The notes under the pieces are model-generated. The model did not search any database. It saw only the letters and a list, made by a program, of their open reading frames with translations, and was not told the origin of the DNA. Positions 48,289 to 57,604 of a stretch of 64,000 nucleotides of DNA are shown piece by piece. The stretch spans positions 3,718,264 through 3,782,263 of the forward strand of contig NZ_LR733293.1 of NCBI RefSeq assembly GCF_902506095.1, in the 5' to 3' direction. Both the position numbers and the translations under genes were made by a program. The stretch's first letter is position 1, and each line of letters begins with the position of its first letter. Origin of the DNA: Arthrobacter sp. 9AX (GTDB lineage Bacteria; Actinomycetota; Actinomycetes; Actinomycetales; Micrococcaceae).

Positions 48289-50469
48289 ATGGACCCCCTC
48301 CACCTCCGTTCCGCCGGCACCAGCCTGGTGATCAGCACCAGCCACGGGGAGGCCGAGATCATCCATTGGGGTGCGGACCTTGGCAGCACCCTTCCGGACC
48401 TCGCCATCCTGGGCGAGCCTGTCCCCCACTCCGCCATCGACGCCACCGTTCCCGCCGGCCTCCTGCCCCAGGCCTCCTCCAGCTGGCGCGGCCGCCCGGG
48501 CCTGCGCGGGCACCGCATTGCCGACGGCGTCTCCGGACTCGACTTCTCCCCGCGCCTGCGCACCGTGGCAGCACGCGTCGAGGGCACCACCGCAGTGATC
48601 ACCCAGGCTGACGCGGAGGCGGGCCTCAGCGTCGAGTCCACCCTTTCACTGCACGACGGCGGCCTGCTGGAACTACGGCACACGCTCACCAATGACGGCA
48701 CCACCCCTTACCAGCTGGACGAACTGGCGACCATCCTCCCGGTGGCGCCGGACGCCGTCGAACTCCTTGACCTGACCGGCCGCTGGTGCCGGGAAAACCA
48801 CCCGCAGCGCCGCGCCATCCAGCAGGGCACCTGGGTGCGGACCGGCCGGCACGGCCGCACCGGGCACGACTCCTCCCTGCTGCTCGCCGCCGGCACCCCC
48901 GGTTTCGGCAACCGGCACGGCAAGGTCTGGGCCACCCACCTGGCGTGGAGCGGCAACCACGAACAGTTCACCGACACTATCGGCGACGGCCGCACCATGA
49001 TCGGCGGCTCCGAACTCCTGGGACCGGCCGAGGTCGTCCTCGAACCGCAGGGCAGCTACACCACCCCTGCGCTGTTCGCCGCGTACTCGGACCGCGGACT
49101 GGACGGCATCAGCGAAGCGTTCTACAGCTGGTTCCGGGCCCGCCCGCATCACGTGCTTACCGCCGCCGGCGGCGGGAAACCCCGCCCCGTGGTGCTGAAC
49201 ACCTGGGAAGCCGTCTACTTCGACCACAACCTCCCCACCCTGATCGAACTCGCGGACTCCGCAGCGGAGCTCGGCGTGGAACGCTTTGTGCTCGACGACG
49301 GCTGGTTCCGCGGACGCCGCGACGACCACGCCGGGCTCGGTGACTGGTATGTGGACGAAACCCTGTGGCCGCAGGGGCTGACGCCCCTGGTCGACGCCGT
49401 CACCTCCCGTGGCATGGAATTCGGTCTGTGGGTGGAACCGGAAATGGTCAACCTCAACTCCGATATAGCCCGCGCGCACCCGGAGTGGATCGTGGGCCCG
49501 GCTGCCCTGTCCCACAAGGACGGCGGGCGCCTGCCGCTGGAATGGCGGAACCAGCACGTCATCGACCTGGTCAACCCCGACGCCTGGCAGTACATTTTCG
49601 ACCGCATCGACGCCCTGCTGCGGGGGAACAACATCAGCTACCTGAAGTGGGACCAGAACCGGGACCTGCTGGAGCACGGCCACGCCGGGCGACCCTCTGT
49701 CCACGAACAGACCCTCGCCGCGTACCGCCTGTTCGACGAGCTCAAGAAGGCGCATCCCGGCGTCGAAATCGAAAGCTGCTCCTCGGGCGGCGGCCGCGTG
49801 GACCTGGGGATTCTGGAGCGGACGGACCGGATCTGGGCCTCGGACTGCAACGACGCCCTGGAGCGGCAGAATATCCAGCGCTGGACCGGGCTGGTGGTTC
49901 CGCCGGAGCTGGTGGGTGGGCACATCGGGCCCACCACCTCGCACACCACGGCCCGTACACACGATCTGTCCTTCCGCGCCATCACCGCGCTGTTCGGGCA
50001 CTTCGGCATGGAGTGGGACGTCCGGCAGGCCACCGGTGCCGAGCGTGAGGAACTCAAACGGTTCATCGGCCTGTACAAGGAGCACCGGGACCTGATCCAC
50101 AGCGGACGGATGGTCCGCGCAGACCTTGCGGACGAATCACTGATGCTGCACGGCACCGTAGCTGCGTCTGCACCTGAGGCTGGGACGACCGCGGCCCTGT
50201 TCGCATTGGTCAGCACGCGCACCGCCTTCGCCGAGCAGCCGGGCAGGATAGCCATCCCGGGCCTTGAGCAGGACCGCGACTACCGGGTGGAAGCCATCTT
50301 CCCGGCCCCGGGCGACGCAGACTACGGCCAAAGTTTCACGCAGGTCCAGCCGCCGGCCTGGCTTGCTGACGGAGCTGTGGCGAATGGCCGTTTCTTTGCA
50401 GAGGTTGGCCTGCCCATGCCCATCCTGAACCCTGAGCACGCGCTGCTCCTGCGGTTCACGGCTCTCTAG
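48289..50469 (+). CDS. Alpha-galactosidase, GH36 family
   Basis: A 726-residue glycosidase. The N-terminal beta-sandwich runs to about residue 300. The TIM barrel then carries VLNTWEAVYFDHN, VLDDGWFRGRR, GLWVEPEMVN and LKWDQNR with the nucleophile Asp near 455, and the acid/base Asp near 519 in WASDCNDALERQ. CSSGGGR is also conserved. It is cytoplasmic, with no signal peptide. It releases galactose from raffinose, melibiose or stachyose brought in by the adjacent transporter. The ATG at 48,289 is favoured over the TTG at 48,268. Confidence 0.93.
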   Translation: MDPLHLRSAGTSLVISTSHGEAEIIHWGADLGSTLPDLAILGEPVPHSAIDATVPAGLLPQASSSWRGRPGLRGHRIADGVSGLDFSPRLRTVAARVEGTTAVITQADAEAGLSVESTLSLHDGGLLELRHTLTNDGTTPYQLDELATILPVAPDAVELLDLTGRWCRENHPQRRAIQQGTWVRTGRHGRTGHDSSLLLAAGTPGFGNRHGKVWATHLAWSGNHEQFTDTIGDGRTMIGGSELLGPAEVVLEPQGSYTTPALFAAYSDRGLDGISEAFYSWFRARPHHVLTAAGGGKPRPVVLNTWEAVYFDHNLPTLIELADSAAELGVERFVLDDGWFRGRRDDHAGLGDWYVDETLWPQGLTPLVDAVTSRGMEFGLWVEPEMVNLNSDIARAHPEWIVGPAALSHKDGGRLPLEWRNQHVIDLVNPDAWQYIFDRIDALLRGNNISYLKWDQNRDLLEHGHAGRPSVHEQTLAAYRLFDELKKAHPGVEIESCSSGGGRVDLGILERTDRIWASDCNDALERQNIQRWTGLVVPPELVGGHIGPTTSHTTARTHDLSFRAITALFGHFGMEWDVRQATGAEREELKRFIGLYKEHRDLIHSGRMVRADLADESLMLHGTVAASAPEAGTTAALFALVSTRTAFAEQPGRIAIPGLEQDRDYRVEAIFPAPGDADYGQSFTQVQPPAWLADGAVANGRFFAEVGLPMPILNPEHALLLRFTAL

Positions 50470-50475
50470 GCACGA

Positions 50476-50542
50476 AGCAACGCGGGGTTACTTTACGCCC
50501 ATCCGGGACCCCGGATGGGGCCCAAAGTGACCCCGCGTTGCT
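50476..50542 (+). terminator. Compound terminator after the alpha-galactosidase
   Basis: Outer arms AGCAACGCGGGGT/ACCCCGCGTTGCT (13 bp, perfect) enclose an inner CCCATCCGG/CCGGATGGG stem. It begins 7 nt after the stop. The 67-nt structure should be a strong transcription end. Confidence 0.75.
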
Positions 50543-50613
50543 GTTTGTAAGGGGGAACGGCAGGTGCCGTAAGAAATGCGCGGCTTGCCATGGCAGGCGC
50601 TAGATTTGCAACC

Positions 50614-51072
50614 ATGACTGAAGCCACCACCGCAGCGAGCCGCGGCACCATCCTGGTAATCAACGGACCCAACCTGAACCTGCTGGGCACCCGTGAACCG
50701 GAAAAGTACGGCACCTCCACCCTGTCCGATGTGGAGGACCTTGCCGCCCGCACCGCGCAGGCACATGGCTTTGCGGCGGAGTGTGTCCAGTCGAACCACG
50801 AGGGCGTGCTGCTCGACGCCATCCACGGCGCCCGGGAGTCCGCCGTCGGCATTGTCCTGAACGCCGGTGCCTTCACGCACACATCTGTGGCGCTCCGTGA
50901 TGCCCTCGCGGCCGTGCAGCTGCCCGCCGTCGAAGTCCACATCACCAATGTGCACCAGCGTGAGGAATTCCGGCACCATTCGTTCCTGTCGCCGGTGTGC
51001 TCGGCTGTGATCGTGGGGGCAGGGGTGTTCGGCTACAAGCTGGCCATCGACTACCTGGCGGAAGTCCTCTAA
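50614..51072 (+). CDS. aroQ: Type II 3-dehydroquinate dehydratase
   Basis: A 152-residue shikimate-pathway enzyme. [17 protein letters not shown] has the catalytic Tyr loop, and [32 protein letters not shown] and [19 protein letters not shown] are the family blocks. The ATG at 50,614 is preferred over the one at 50,590, which would add a non-conserved MAGARFAT. It converges on the MarP-like gene. Confidence 0.93.
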   Translation: MTEATTAASRGTILVINGPNLNLLGTREPEKYGTSTLSDVEDLAARTAQAHGFAAECVQSNHEGVLLDAIHGARESAVGIVLNAGAFTHTSVALRDALAAVQLPAVEVHITNVHQREEFRHHSFLSPVCSAVIVGAGVFGYKLAIDYLAEVL

Positions 51073-51079
51073 GGCGCGC

Positions 51080-52264
51080 TCATTTCTGGATGCATTGGCC
51101 GGAGGAAACCGGTGCGCCCAGTGACGGGGCCTGTGAGGCCACCGGGTTGAGGTCGTCCATGGTGAGGGCGAAGCCCATCTCGGCGTCGGAGGTGGCCTTG
51201 GCGAAGATCACGCCGGCCACCTGGCCGTCCGTGGTCAACAGCGGGCCGCCGGAATTGCCGGGCTGGACGTTTCCTGCCAGCCGGTAGATCTCCTCCGGTG
51301 ATGGGTTCTTGCCGTAGATATCCGGCACCAGCACGGTGGTGATGTCCTGGATGGTGGCGGGCCGGGACTGGAAGGGGCCGCCGTGCGGGTAGCCGGCAAA
51401 CGCAGCCGGGCTGCCGTTGGGCAGGTCCGGGCTGAGCGGCAGCGGCTGGACCGGGAGGTCATCCACCGCCAGGACGGCGAGGTCATGCTTGGTGTCGAAG
51501 TACACCACGCGGCCTGGCATCGCGCCGCCGTCGGGCATCTCCACCACCGGCTCCGACACGCCCGCCACAACATGCGCATTCGTTACGACGCGGTCCTCCG
51601 AAACAACGAAGCCGGTACCGGTCTGGTTCTGGCCGCACTGGTATGCCGTGCCGGCGATTTTCAGGACCGATTCGGCCGCCCGGTTGAGCGCCGGGGTGTT
51701 GGTGCTGGCGTTTGGCACCGCCACTGCCTGGCCCTGGTCCAGGCCTTCGATCAGGGTGGGGATGCCGTTCCCGATCACCTCCGAACGCAGCTGGGCCAGG
51801 GTGGCCTTCACGGGGTCCGGAGTCATGCCGTCGATGAAGCGGATGACCTTGGACTCGGCCAGTTGCTGGGAAACAAACGGGACGCCCAAGGAGCCGATGC
51901 TGAAGGCCAGCATGGACATCACGAGGGCGGAGACCACCAGGTTCACCGCCCCGCCCACCAGTCGGTCCACGGCCCGCAGGGGCCGGATCCGCATGGCGCC
52001 GCGGATTTGCCGGCCGATCATGGTTCCCGCGCCATGGCCCAGGACCACCAGGGCGACGGCGGCGGCCACGATGGCGGTCAGCCGCCAGCCGGAGTCGGTG
52101 ACGAAGCCGCTCACCAAAGGGACCGCGAAGAAGGCGGCGATGGCGCCGGCGGCGAACCCGGCGATGCCGCCCACCGTGACGAGGAAGCCGTTGCGCAGGC
52201 CGTAGACCAGGTAGGACAGCAGCGCCAGGATCAGGACGAAGTCCAGGACAGTCAAGCCGACCAC
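51080..52264 (-). CDS. MarP-like membrane serine protease (CvpA domain plus trypsin-like domain)
   Basis: A 394-residue protein. Four N-terminal TM helices form a colicin V production (CvpA) domain (1-150). An extracytoplasmic chymotrypsin-fold protease follows, with His in VVTNAHVVAG, Asp in TKHDLAVLAV and Ser in VQPGNSGGPLL. This is the architecture of mycobacterial MarP, an acid-resistance protease. Two cysteines (YQCGQ and QCIQK) could form the stabilising disulphide. Confidence 0.9.
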   Translation of the reverse strand: MVGLTVLDFVLILALLSYLVYGLRNGFLVTVGGIAGFAAGAIAAFFAVPLVSGFVTDSGWRLTAIVAAAVALVVLGHGAGTMIGRQIRGAMRIRPLRAVDRLVGGAVNLVVSALVMSMLAFSIGSLGVPFVSQQLAESKVIRFIDGMTPDPVKATLAQLRSEVIGNGIPTLIEGLDQGQAVAVPNASTNTPALNRAAESVLKIAGTAYQCGQNQTGTGFVVSEDRVVTNAHVVAGVSEPVVEMPDGGAMPGRVVYFDTKHDLAVLAVDDLPVQPLPLSPDLPNGSPAAFAGYPHGGPFQSRPATIQDITTVLVPDIYGKNPSPEEIYRLAGNVQPGNSGGPLLTTDGQVAGVIFAKATSDAEMGFALTMDDLNPVASQAPSLGAPVSSGQCIQK

Positions 52265-52448
52265 TAAGGCTCCTTATAAGCAGTTGTAGGCTCATTCTAG
52301 TGGCGCAGGCTGACAATCTTCTGAGGGTCCCTGCCGCCCCTGCTCCCCGCCGTTTGGGCGTTTTGGCTGCCAAGTTCGTCACAGAACCTTGAAAATTCTG
52401 AAACAATGGCACAAGCGCCACAGCCGAAACTTTTATTCAGGAGATTTT

Positions 52449-53126
52449 ATGGACATCGAGGTACTGCGCCGAGCACCCCTTTTCGCCACGCTCGACGACG
52501 ACGCATTCCGTCTGCTGACGGACGAGCTCACCGAGGTGGACCTCTCCCGCGGTGCTTCGGTTTTCCGTGAAGGCGACCAGGGCGACCAGCTCTACTTCAT
52601 CGTCTCCGGCAAGGTGAAGCTGGGCCGCACGTCCCCGGACGGCCGGGAGTCACTCCTTGCCATCCTCGGCCCGGGTGAGCTCTTCGGTGAGATGGCCCTG
52701 TTTGACCCCAGCCCGCGTACCGCCACGGCCACCGCTGTCTCGGAGACCCGCCTGGCCGGCCTGAAGAACGAAAGCCTGAACAACCTGCTCCGCACCCGCC
52801 CCGAAGTTTCCGCTCAGCTGCTGCAGGCCCTTGCCCGCCGCCTGCGCCGCACCAACGACTCCCTGTCCGACCTGGTGTTCTCGGATGTTCCGGGCCGTGT
52901 TGCCAAGGCCCTCCTGGACCTGGCAGACCGCTTCGGCCGCCCGGCCACGGACGGAGTCCTGGTGGCCCACGAGCTCACGCAGGAAGAGCTGGCCCAGCTG
53001 GTTGGCGCTTCCCGCGAAACCGTGAACAAGGCACTCGCCGAGTTCGTCCAGCGCGGCTGGCTCCGCCTGGAAGCCCGCGCCGTGGTCATCCTGGACATGC
53101 AGCGCCTCCGCCAGCGCTCCCGCTAG
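52449..53126 (+). CDS. crp: Crp/Fnr-family cyclic-nucleotide-responsive regulator
   Basis: A 225-residue regulator. The cNMP-binding domain has LYFIVSGKVKLG and the phosphate-binding cassette GELFGEMALFDPSPRTATATA. The C-terminal HTH is ELTQEELAQLVGASRETVNKALAEFVQRGWLRLEARAVVI. It resembles actinobacterial global Crp (Rv3676/GlxR type). The ATG at 52,449 follows AGGAG. Confidence 0.92.
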   Translation: MDIEVLRRAPLFATLDDDAFRLLTDELTEVDLSRGASVFREGDQGDQLYFIVSGKVKLGRTSPDGRESLLAILGPGELFGEMALFDPSPRTATATAVSETRLAGLKNESLNNLLRTRPEVSAQLLQALARRLRRTNDSLSDLVFSDVPGRVAKALLDLADRFGRPATDGVLVAHELTQEELAQLVGASRETVNKALAEFVQRGWLRLEARAVVILDMQRLRQRSR

Positions 53127-53136
53127 TCTTCACCGC

Positions 53137-53168
53137 AAAAAAGGCCGCCCCTGGGGGCGGCCTTTTTG
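53137..53168 (+). terminator. Rho-independent terminator of crp
   Basis: GGCCGCCC/GGGCGGCC stem (53,143-53,162) flanked by an A run before and TTTTT after, 11-40 nt past the stop. Confidence 0.88.
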
Positions 53169-53223
53169 CATGCCCGGTGGTTTGGTGGTTGCAAAGGCCC
53201 GGCCGGGCCTTTGTGTCACCGGA

Positions 53224-53319
53224 AACGCCAGCTCACATCCCGCCGCTTCCCACGCAACGCCCCATCAGATCCTGCCGCTCTCCAGGCAACGCCAGCTCAC
53301 TTCCCGCTGCCCCGGGCTG
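53224..53319. repeat. Three 32-bp tandem degenerate repeats
   Basis: AACGCC starts at 53,224, 53,256 and 53,288, exactly 32 bp apart. Each unit follows the pattern AACGCC-x-CTCA-x-ATCC-x-GCCGCT-x-CC. A related inverted segment (GGCGT...GGATGTGAG) follows to about 53,350. It fills the gap between crp and the next gene; there are no spacers, so it is not CRISPR. Confidence 0.55.
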
Positions 53320-53428
53320 CGCTGGCGTCTAGAAATTCACGCCGGATGTGAGCGCGGGTCGGGGATTAAGCGGCCACATCAGAGCGCGTGTTTCGAGCAC
53401 CGCAGCGGTAAAATTGGCTTAGAGGTGC

Positions 53429-53617
53429 ATGGCGATGTCCGTGGCTATTGTGGTTGTTTTGATCCTGCTGGGCCTGGCTTCTGTGGCCGCGATGGTTGGC
53501 ACGGTGGCCCTGGTGATCCGGGACGGCCGCGGGCAGATTCCGCTGGAACCTCCCGTTAAACCATGGACGGCAGGGAACCTTCCCAGCCGCCCCTACTCCA
53601 CGCTCCGGCGCATCTAG
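53429..53617 (+). CDS. Small single-pass membrane protein
   Basis: 62 residues: an N-terminal hydrophobic helix (SVAIVVVLILLGLASVAAMVGTVALVI) and a short basic/Pro tail. AGAGG lies 5 nt before the ATG; a second ATG two codons on is equally possible. Unknown function. Confidence 0.62.
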   Translation: MAMSVAIVVVLILLGLASVAAMVGTVALVIRDGRGQIPLEPPVKPWTAGNLPSRPYSTLRRI

Positions 53618-53627
53618 CGCAACCGGA

Positions 53628-54539
53628 TCAGCGTTCGCGCTGCGGATCCCCGGCGACGGTCTTGGCCGCTTCGACCTCGAGCAACAGCTTCCCGTCTTCC
53701 TCCACGAGGTGCGGCTGGTACACGTGGGCTTTGCGCTTGTAGCTGAGGTACGCGATGCAGCCGTTGGCCATCGCCATCTTTTCGAGCATGATCTCCGAGC
53801 CCGGCACCAGGAGTTCCCCGAGGGTGCGGCCTTCCGTGTTCTCCTGGCCCACCTCATCACCCAGGGCCGTGGTGTCGCGGCCGGCAATGACGTCGGCAGC
53901 GTTGACCCACCGGCCCCACACACCTTTGCCTTCCAGCAACATGGGCTGCTGGTTCAAAGGAACGGTGGCAGCAAAGTAGCGGGTATCGAACCGGCGGTGG
54001 GCGAAGTCGGGGCTGCGCCAGTTGACTAGTGACTTCAGCAGATCGGTGCGCAGTGAGAGTCCCCGTTTGCCGAGGACCTCCGGGAAGGTCTTTTCCTGGT
54101 CTGCCACGGCGAGCCGCGCGCGCATCCATTCGGATGTGGACGTGGCCTCAACGGTGCTCGACATGTCCGGGCCGGCGAGGAGCACACCGGTTTCCTCGAA
54201 AAGCTCACGGATGGCGCCCACCACGTGGCGGCGCGCCAGCCCGACGTCGCCAGTCCCCATCTGCTCCGCCCAATGCTGCGGTGAGGGACCCAGCCAGCCG
54301 ACGGGGTCGTCGTCGGCGGCGTCCAGCGAGCCGCCGGGGAACGCGAGGACCCCCAGCGGCGAGGAACCGGGCCGGTAGGCCAGCCAGGTTTCCAGGCCGG
54401 TGGGGGAATCACGCAGCAGGACAACAGATGATGCGAGGCGAGCGGCACGGGGGCTTCTCTCGCCGTGTTCAAGCCAGCTCTGCGCTGCCCCTTCAAGGTC
54501 TTGAGGGAGTGCAAACAGGCGTCGGGCAAGCTGAGGCAA
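53628..54539 (-). CDS. Nudix hydrolase with insertion in the Nudix box (NUDT19-like)
   Basis: A 303-residue protein. The Nudix signature is split: FPGGSLDAADDD, a 30-residue insert, then RRHVVGAIRELFEETGVLL. This layout is typical of the RP2p/NUDT19 group acting on CoA-type substrates. The family is clear; the substrate is inferred. It is 15 bp downstream of the RidA-like gene. Confidence 0.8.
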   Translation of the reverse strand: MPQLARRLFALPQDLEGAAQSWLEHGERSPRAARLASSVVLLRDSPTGLETWLAYRPGSSPLGVLAFPGGSLDAADDDPVGWLGPSPQHWAEQMGTGDVGLARRHVVGAIRELFEETGVLLAGPDMSSTVEATSTSEWMRARLAVADQEKTFPEVLGKRGLSLRTDLLKSLVNWRSPDFAHRRFDTRYFAATVPLNQQPMLLEGKGVWGRWVNAADVIAGRDTTALGDEVGQENTEGRTLGELLVPGSEIMLEKMAMANGCIAYLSYKRKAHVYQPHLVEEDGKLLLEVEAAKTVAGDPQRER

Positions 54540-54554
54540 GGGAAGCGACCGGTC

Positions 54555-55088
54555 CTAGCTGAATTCGGCGATCAGTTCGACCTCTACCGGAGAGTCGAGC
54601 GGAAGGACGGAAACGCCGACGGCGGAGCGGGCGTGCTGGCCGGCGTCACCCAGGACGCGGCCCAGGAGGTCCGACGCGCCGTTGATGACTCCGGGCTGTC
54701 CCGTGAAGGACGGGTCCGACGAGACGAATCCCACAACCTTCACGATGCGCGTAATCCGGTCAAGGTCGCCGATGACGCTCTTGACGGCTGCCAGGGCGTT
54801 GACGGCGCAGACAGCCGCGTATTTCTGGGCATCTTCGGGGGAAACGGTGGGCTCGTCGGCGTAGCCTTCGGTGCCGGCGGAGACTTTGCCCGTTGCTGGG
54901 AGTTTGCCGTTAATAAAAGGCAGCTGGCCGGACGTGTAGACGTGGTTGCCGGAAATCACGGCGGGGACATAGGCGGCCACCGGTGCGGCAACCTCGGGAA
55001 GGGCCAGGCCGAGGTCTGCCAGGCGCTGCTCAACGGCGGAAACGGGGGCGGCGGCGGCGCCGGACTGGGCTTCTGCGGCGGTGCTCAT
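54555..55088 (-). CDS. RidA/YjgF-family protein
   Basis: A 177-residue protein. An Ala-rich N terminus precedes a RidA-like fold of the longer YjgF subgroup (VISGNHVYTSGQLPFINGKLPATGKV...AALAAVKSVIGDLDRITRIVKVVGFV...GQHARSAVGVSVLPLDSPVEVELIAEF). Family members hydrolyse reactive enamine/imine intermediates. The key arginine (HARSAVGV) is present. Confidence 0.85.
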   Translation of the reverse strand: MSTAAEAQSGAAAAPVSAVEQRLADLGLALPEVAAPVAAYVPAVISGNHVYTSGQLPFINGKLPATGKVSAGTEGYADEPTVSPEDAQKYAAVCAVNALAAVKSVIGDLDRITRIVKVVGFVSSDPSFTGQPGVINGASDLLGRVLGDAGQHARSAVGVSVLPLDSPVEVELIAEFS

Positions 55089-55089
55089 G

Positions 55090-55245
55090 CTACTGCTTCT
55101 CCCTCTTCAGGTAGGCAACCAAACCGTTTCCGTCGGGTCCAGTGACTACCTGGACGAGCTCCCAGCCGTCATCTCCCCACTGGTCCAGGATCTGTTTTGT
55201 GGCGTGGATAATGAGCGGAATCGTGGCGTACTCCCATTTGGTCAT
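55090..55245 (-). CDS. Small DUF4177-like protein
   Basis: 51 residues, MTKWEYATIPLIIHATKQILDQWGDDGWELVQVVTGPDGNGLVAYLKREKQ in outline (conserved WEY...NxWGxxGWELV pattern). The stop is 1 bp before the RidA-like start. Unknown function; divergent from the penicillin-binding protein gene. Confidence 0.75.
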   Translation of the reverse strand: MTKWEYATIPLIIHATKQILDQWGDDGWELVQVVTGPDGNGLVAYLKREKQ

Positions 55246-55282
55246 GAGAGAAAGACTAGTCCTTGCCGGTAAAGTGGAAAAC

Positions 55283-57598
55283 ATGGCGACTCGTAAGAAC
55301 CCATTATTCGACACTGCCACCACCCTTGGAAAGATCCTCGTTTTCCTTGGCGTGAGTGCACTTTGTGGTGTCCTGGTAGCAGGCCTGCTGGTCCCCGCGG
55401 CAGCCGTCTCCGGCAGCGCAGCCAGTGGTTCGATCGAGTTCTTCGACACCCTTCCGGCGGAGCTGAAGGTTGACCCTCCCAACCAGACCACCAGGATCCT
55501 GGCGGCGGACGGCAGCGAGATCGCCAGCGTTTACACGGAGAACCGCACCAAGGTTGCGCTGGACCAGATTTCGCCGTTCATGAAGGATGCCGTCATCGCC
55601 GTCGAGGACAGCCGCTTTTACGAGCACGGCGGCGTGGACACCACCGGTATCCTCCGTGCGCTGGTCAGCACCGCGCGCGGCAACAAGCAGGGTGCCTCCA
55701 CCGTCACGCAGCAGTACGTCAACAACGTCCTCAACGCCAACCTCGCCGCCGAGGGCAACGAGGACCAGATCAAGCTCAACGGTGTGAACAAGGGTGTGGG
55801 CGACAAACTCCGCGAGATGAAGCTGGCCATCGCCCTGGAGAAGGAGTTCAGCAAGGAGCAGATCCTTGAGGGCTACCTGAACATCGTGTTCTTCAACCGC
55901 GACGCCTACGGGGTGGAGGCCGCGTCCAGGTTCTTCTTCAGCACCTCCGCCAAGGACCTCTCGCTGCCGCAGGCCGCACTGCTGGCCGGCCTGGTGAACA
56001 GCCCCTCCGCGTTTGACCCCATCACGAACCCCGAGCGTTCCAAGGAACGCCGCGACCTGGTCCTGGGACTGATGCTGAGCCAGGGCAAGATCACCCAGGC
56101 TGACCATGACGCCGCCGTTGCCACGCCGGTGGAAACCAAGGTGACCCAGCCAAAGCAGGGCTGCGCCTACGCGTCCACCGCCCCCTACTTCTGCGACTAC
56201 GTCCTGCACCTGCTGGAGAACAACACGGCTTACGGCACGGACCTCAAGGAGCGTCAGCGCCTGATCTACGGCGGCGGCCTCACCATCACCACCACGTTGG
56301 ACCCGAACGCCCAGGCCGCCGCACAAGAGCAGGTCAATGCTTCGGCCGGCGCCAACCCCGACAAATGGGGCGCCGCCATGGTGTCGGTACAGCCAGGCAC
56401 CGGCAAGATCATCTCGATGGCCCAGAACACCTCGTTCCTGCCCGGCGAGGGCAGCTTCGATTCCCAGTTGAACTTCAACGTGGACAAGCTGGACAAGGAC
56501 GGCAACGACCTCAACGGCATGGGCGGCGCCCAGCCCGGCTCCACCATGAAGCCGTTCACGTTCGCTGAATGGCTCAACGAGGGCAAATCCATGAACACCG
56601 TGGTCAACGCTGCCCAGCGCATCTATCCGCTGAACTTCCCCTGGCGGAACACCTGCGGCAAGGTGACCGGCGGCTACAGCACCGCGCAAAAGAACCAGGG
56701 CCTCGGCACCGCGGATGACCTGCAGAACGCAGAACCACAGTGGTACCGGAACCTCTCCGTCCTGGAAGGCCTCTACAACTCCATCAACACCGTGACCTTC
56801 GCTTCAGCAGCCCAGCTGGACTTCTGCGGCATCCAGAAGGTGGTTGACGCCGTCGGACTCCACAGCGGCCTTCCCTCCGCGGACGGCAGCGAGCCGAACC
56901 CCAAGATCAACATGTCCACGCTGGGTAACCTGCTGGGTTCCACCCAGACCTCGCCGCTGACCATGGCCAGCGCATTCGCCACGTTCGCGAACGACGGCAA
57001 GTACTGCGAGGCCATCGCCATCACCTCCGTCAAGGATGCAACGGGCAAGGACCTGCCGGCTCAGTCCACCAGCTGCCGGGACGCGATCAAGCCCGAGGTG
57101 GCCCGCGGCGTGAACTACGCGCTGCAGGAAGTCCTGAACCGGGGATCCGGCTCCCTGATCCAGCCCCGGATCTCCACCCGGACCAGCTTCCCCATCGGTG
57201 CCAAGACCGGTACCTCCAACAACAACGGCTCCACCTGGGTTGTTGGCCACACCACCGGCCTGGCCACCGCTGCCTGGTTCGGCGACCCCCTGGGCGCCCA
57301 GGAGCGCGCCGGCCAGAACATCACCGTCAACGGGAAGTTCTACCAGGGCATCGATGGTTACATGATCGCCGGGCCCATGTTCTCCAACTTCATGTCGAAG
57401 ATCGCCCCGGCCTACGGCACCAACCCGTTCCCGGCCCCGCCAAGCAACCTGCTGAACGGCGGCGGAAGCACTACACGGACTACCCCATCCACGCCGCAGG
57501 CCACCCAGGCACCGTCGGCACCTGCCACCCAGCCCGCACCGCAGCCGAGCAACAACGGAAACGGCAACGGGAACGGCAGTGGAAACGGGAACGGCTAG
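55283..57598 (+). CDS. Class A penicillin-binding protein (glycosyltransferase/transpeptidase)
   Basis: A 771-residue bifunctional peptidoglycan synthase. An N-terminal TM helix (ILVFLGVSALCGVLVAGLLVPAAAV) precedes the domains. The GT51 domain has VIAVEDSRFYEHGGVD (catalytic Glu near 108) and GASTVTQQYV. The transpeptidase carries PGSTMKPF (nucleophile Ser near 420), YNSINT and GAKTGTSNNN (near 641). The C terminus is Thr/Pro/Ala-rich and ends in Asn-Gly repeats. The ATG at 55,283 is chosen from conservation. Confidence 0.93.
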   Translation: MATRKNPLFDTATTLGKILVFLGVSALCGVLVAGLLVPAAAVSGSAASGSIEFFDTLPAELKVDPPNQTTRILAADGSEIASVYTENRTKVALDQISPFMKDAVIAVEDSRFYEHGGVDTTGILRALVSTARGNKQGASTVTQQYVNNVLNANLAAEGNEDQIKLNGVNKGVGDKLREMKLAIALEKEFSKEQILEGYLNIVFFNRDAYGVEAASRFFFSTSAKDLSLPQAALLAGLVNSPSAFDPITNPERSKERRDLVLGLMLSQGKITQADHDAAVATPVETKVTQPKQGCAYASTAPYFCDYVLHLLENNTAYGTDLKERQRLIYGGGLTITTTLDPNAQAAAQEQVNASAGANPDKWGAAMVSVQPGTGKIISMAQNTSFLPGEGSFDSQLNFNVDKLDKDGNDLNGMGGAQPGSTMKPFTFAEWLNEGKSMNTVVNAAQRIYPLNFPWRNTCGKVTGGYSTAQKNQGLGTADDLQNAEPQWYRNLSVLEGLYNSINTVTFASAAQLDFCGIQKVVDAVGLHSGLPSADGSEPNPKINMSTLGNLLGSTQTSPLTMASAFATFANDGKYCEAIAITSVKDATGKDLPAQSTSCRDAIKPEVARGVNYALQEVLNRGSGSLIQPRISTRTSFPIGAKTGTSNNNGSTWVVGHTTGLATAAWFGDPLGAQERAGQNITVNGKFYQGIDGYMIAGPMFSNFMSKIAPAYGTNPFPAPPSNLLNGGGSTTRTTPSTPQATQAPSAPATQPAPQPSNNGNGNGNGSGNGNG

Positions 57599-57604
57599 CC
57601 GCCG

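Noticed and set aside
53224-53319. CRISPR array
   Set aside because: Three repeats are directly adjacent with no spacers and considerable divergence, and there are no cas genes.
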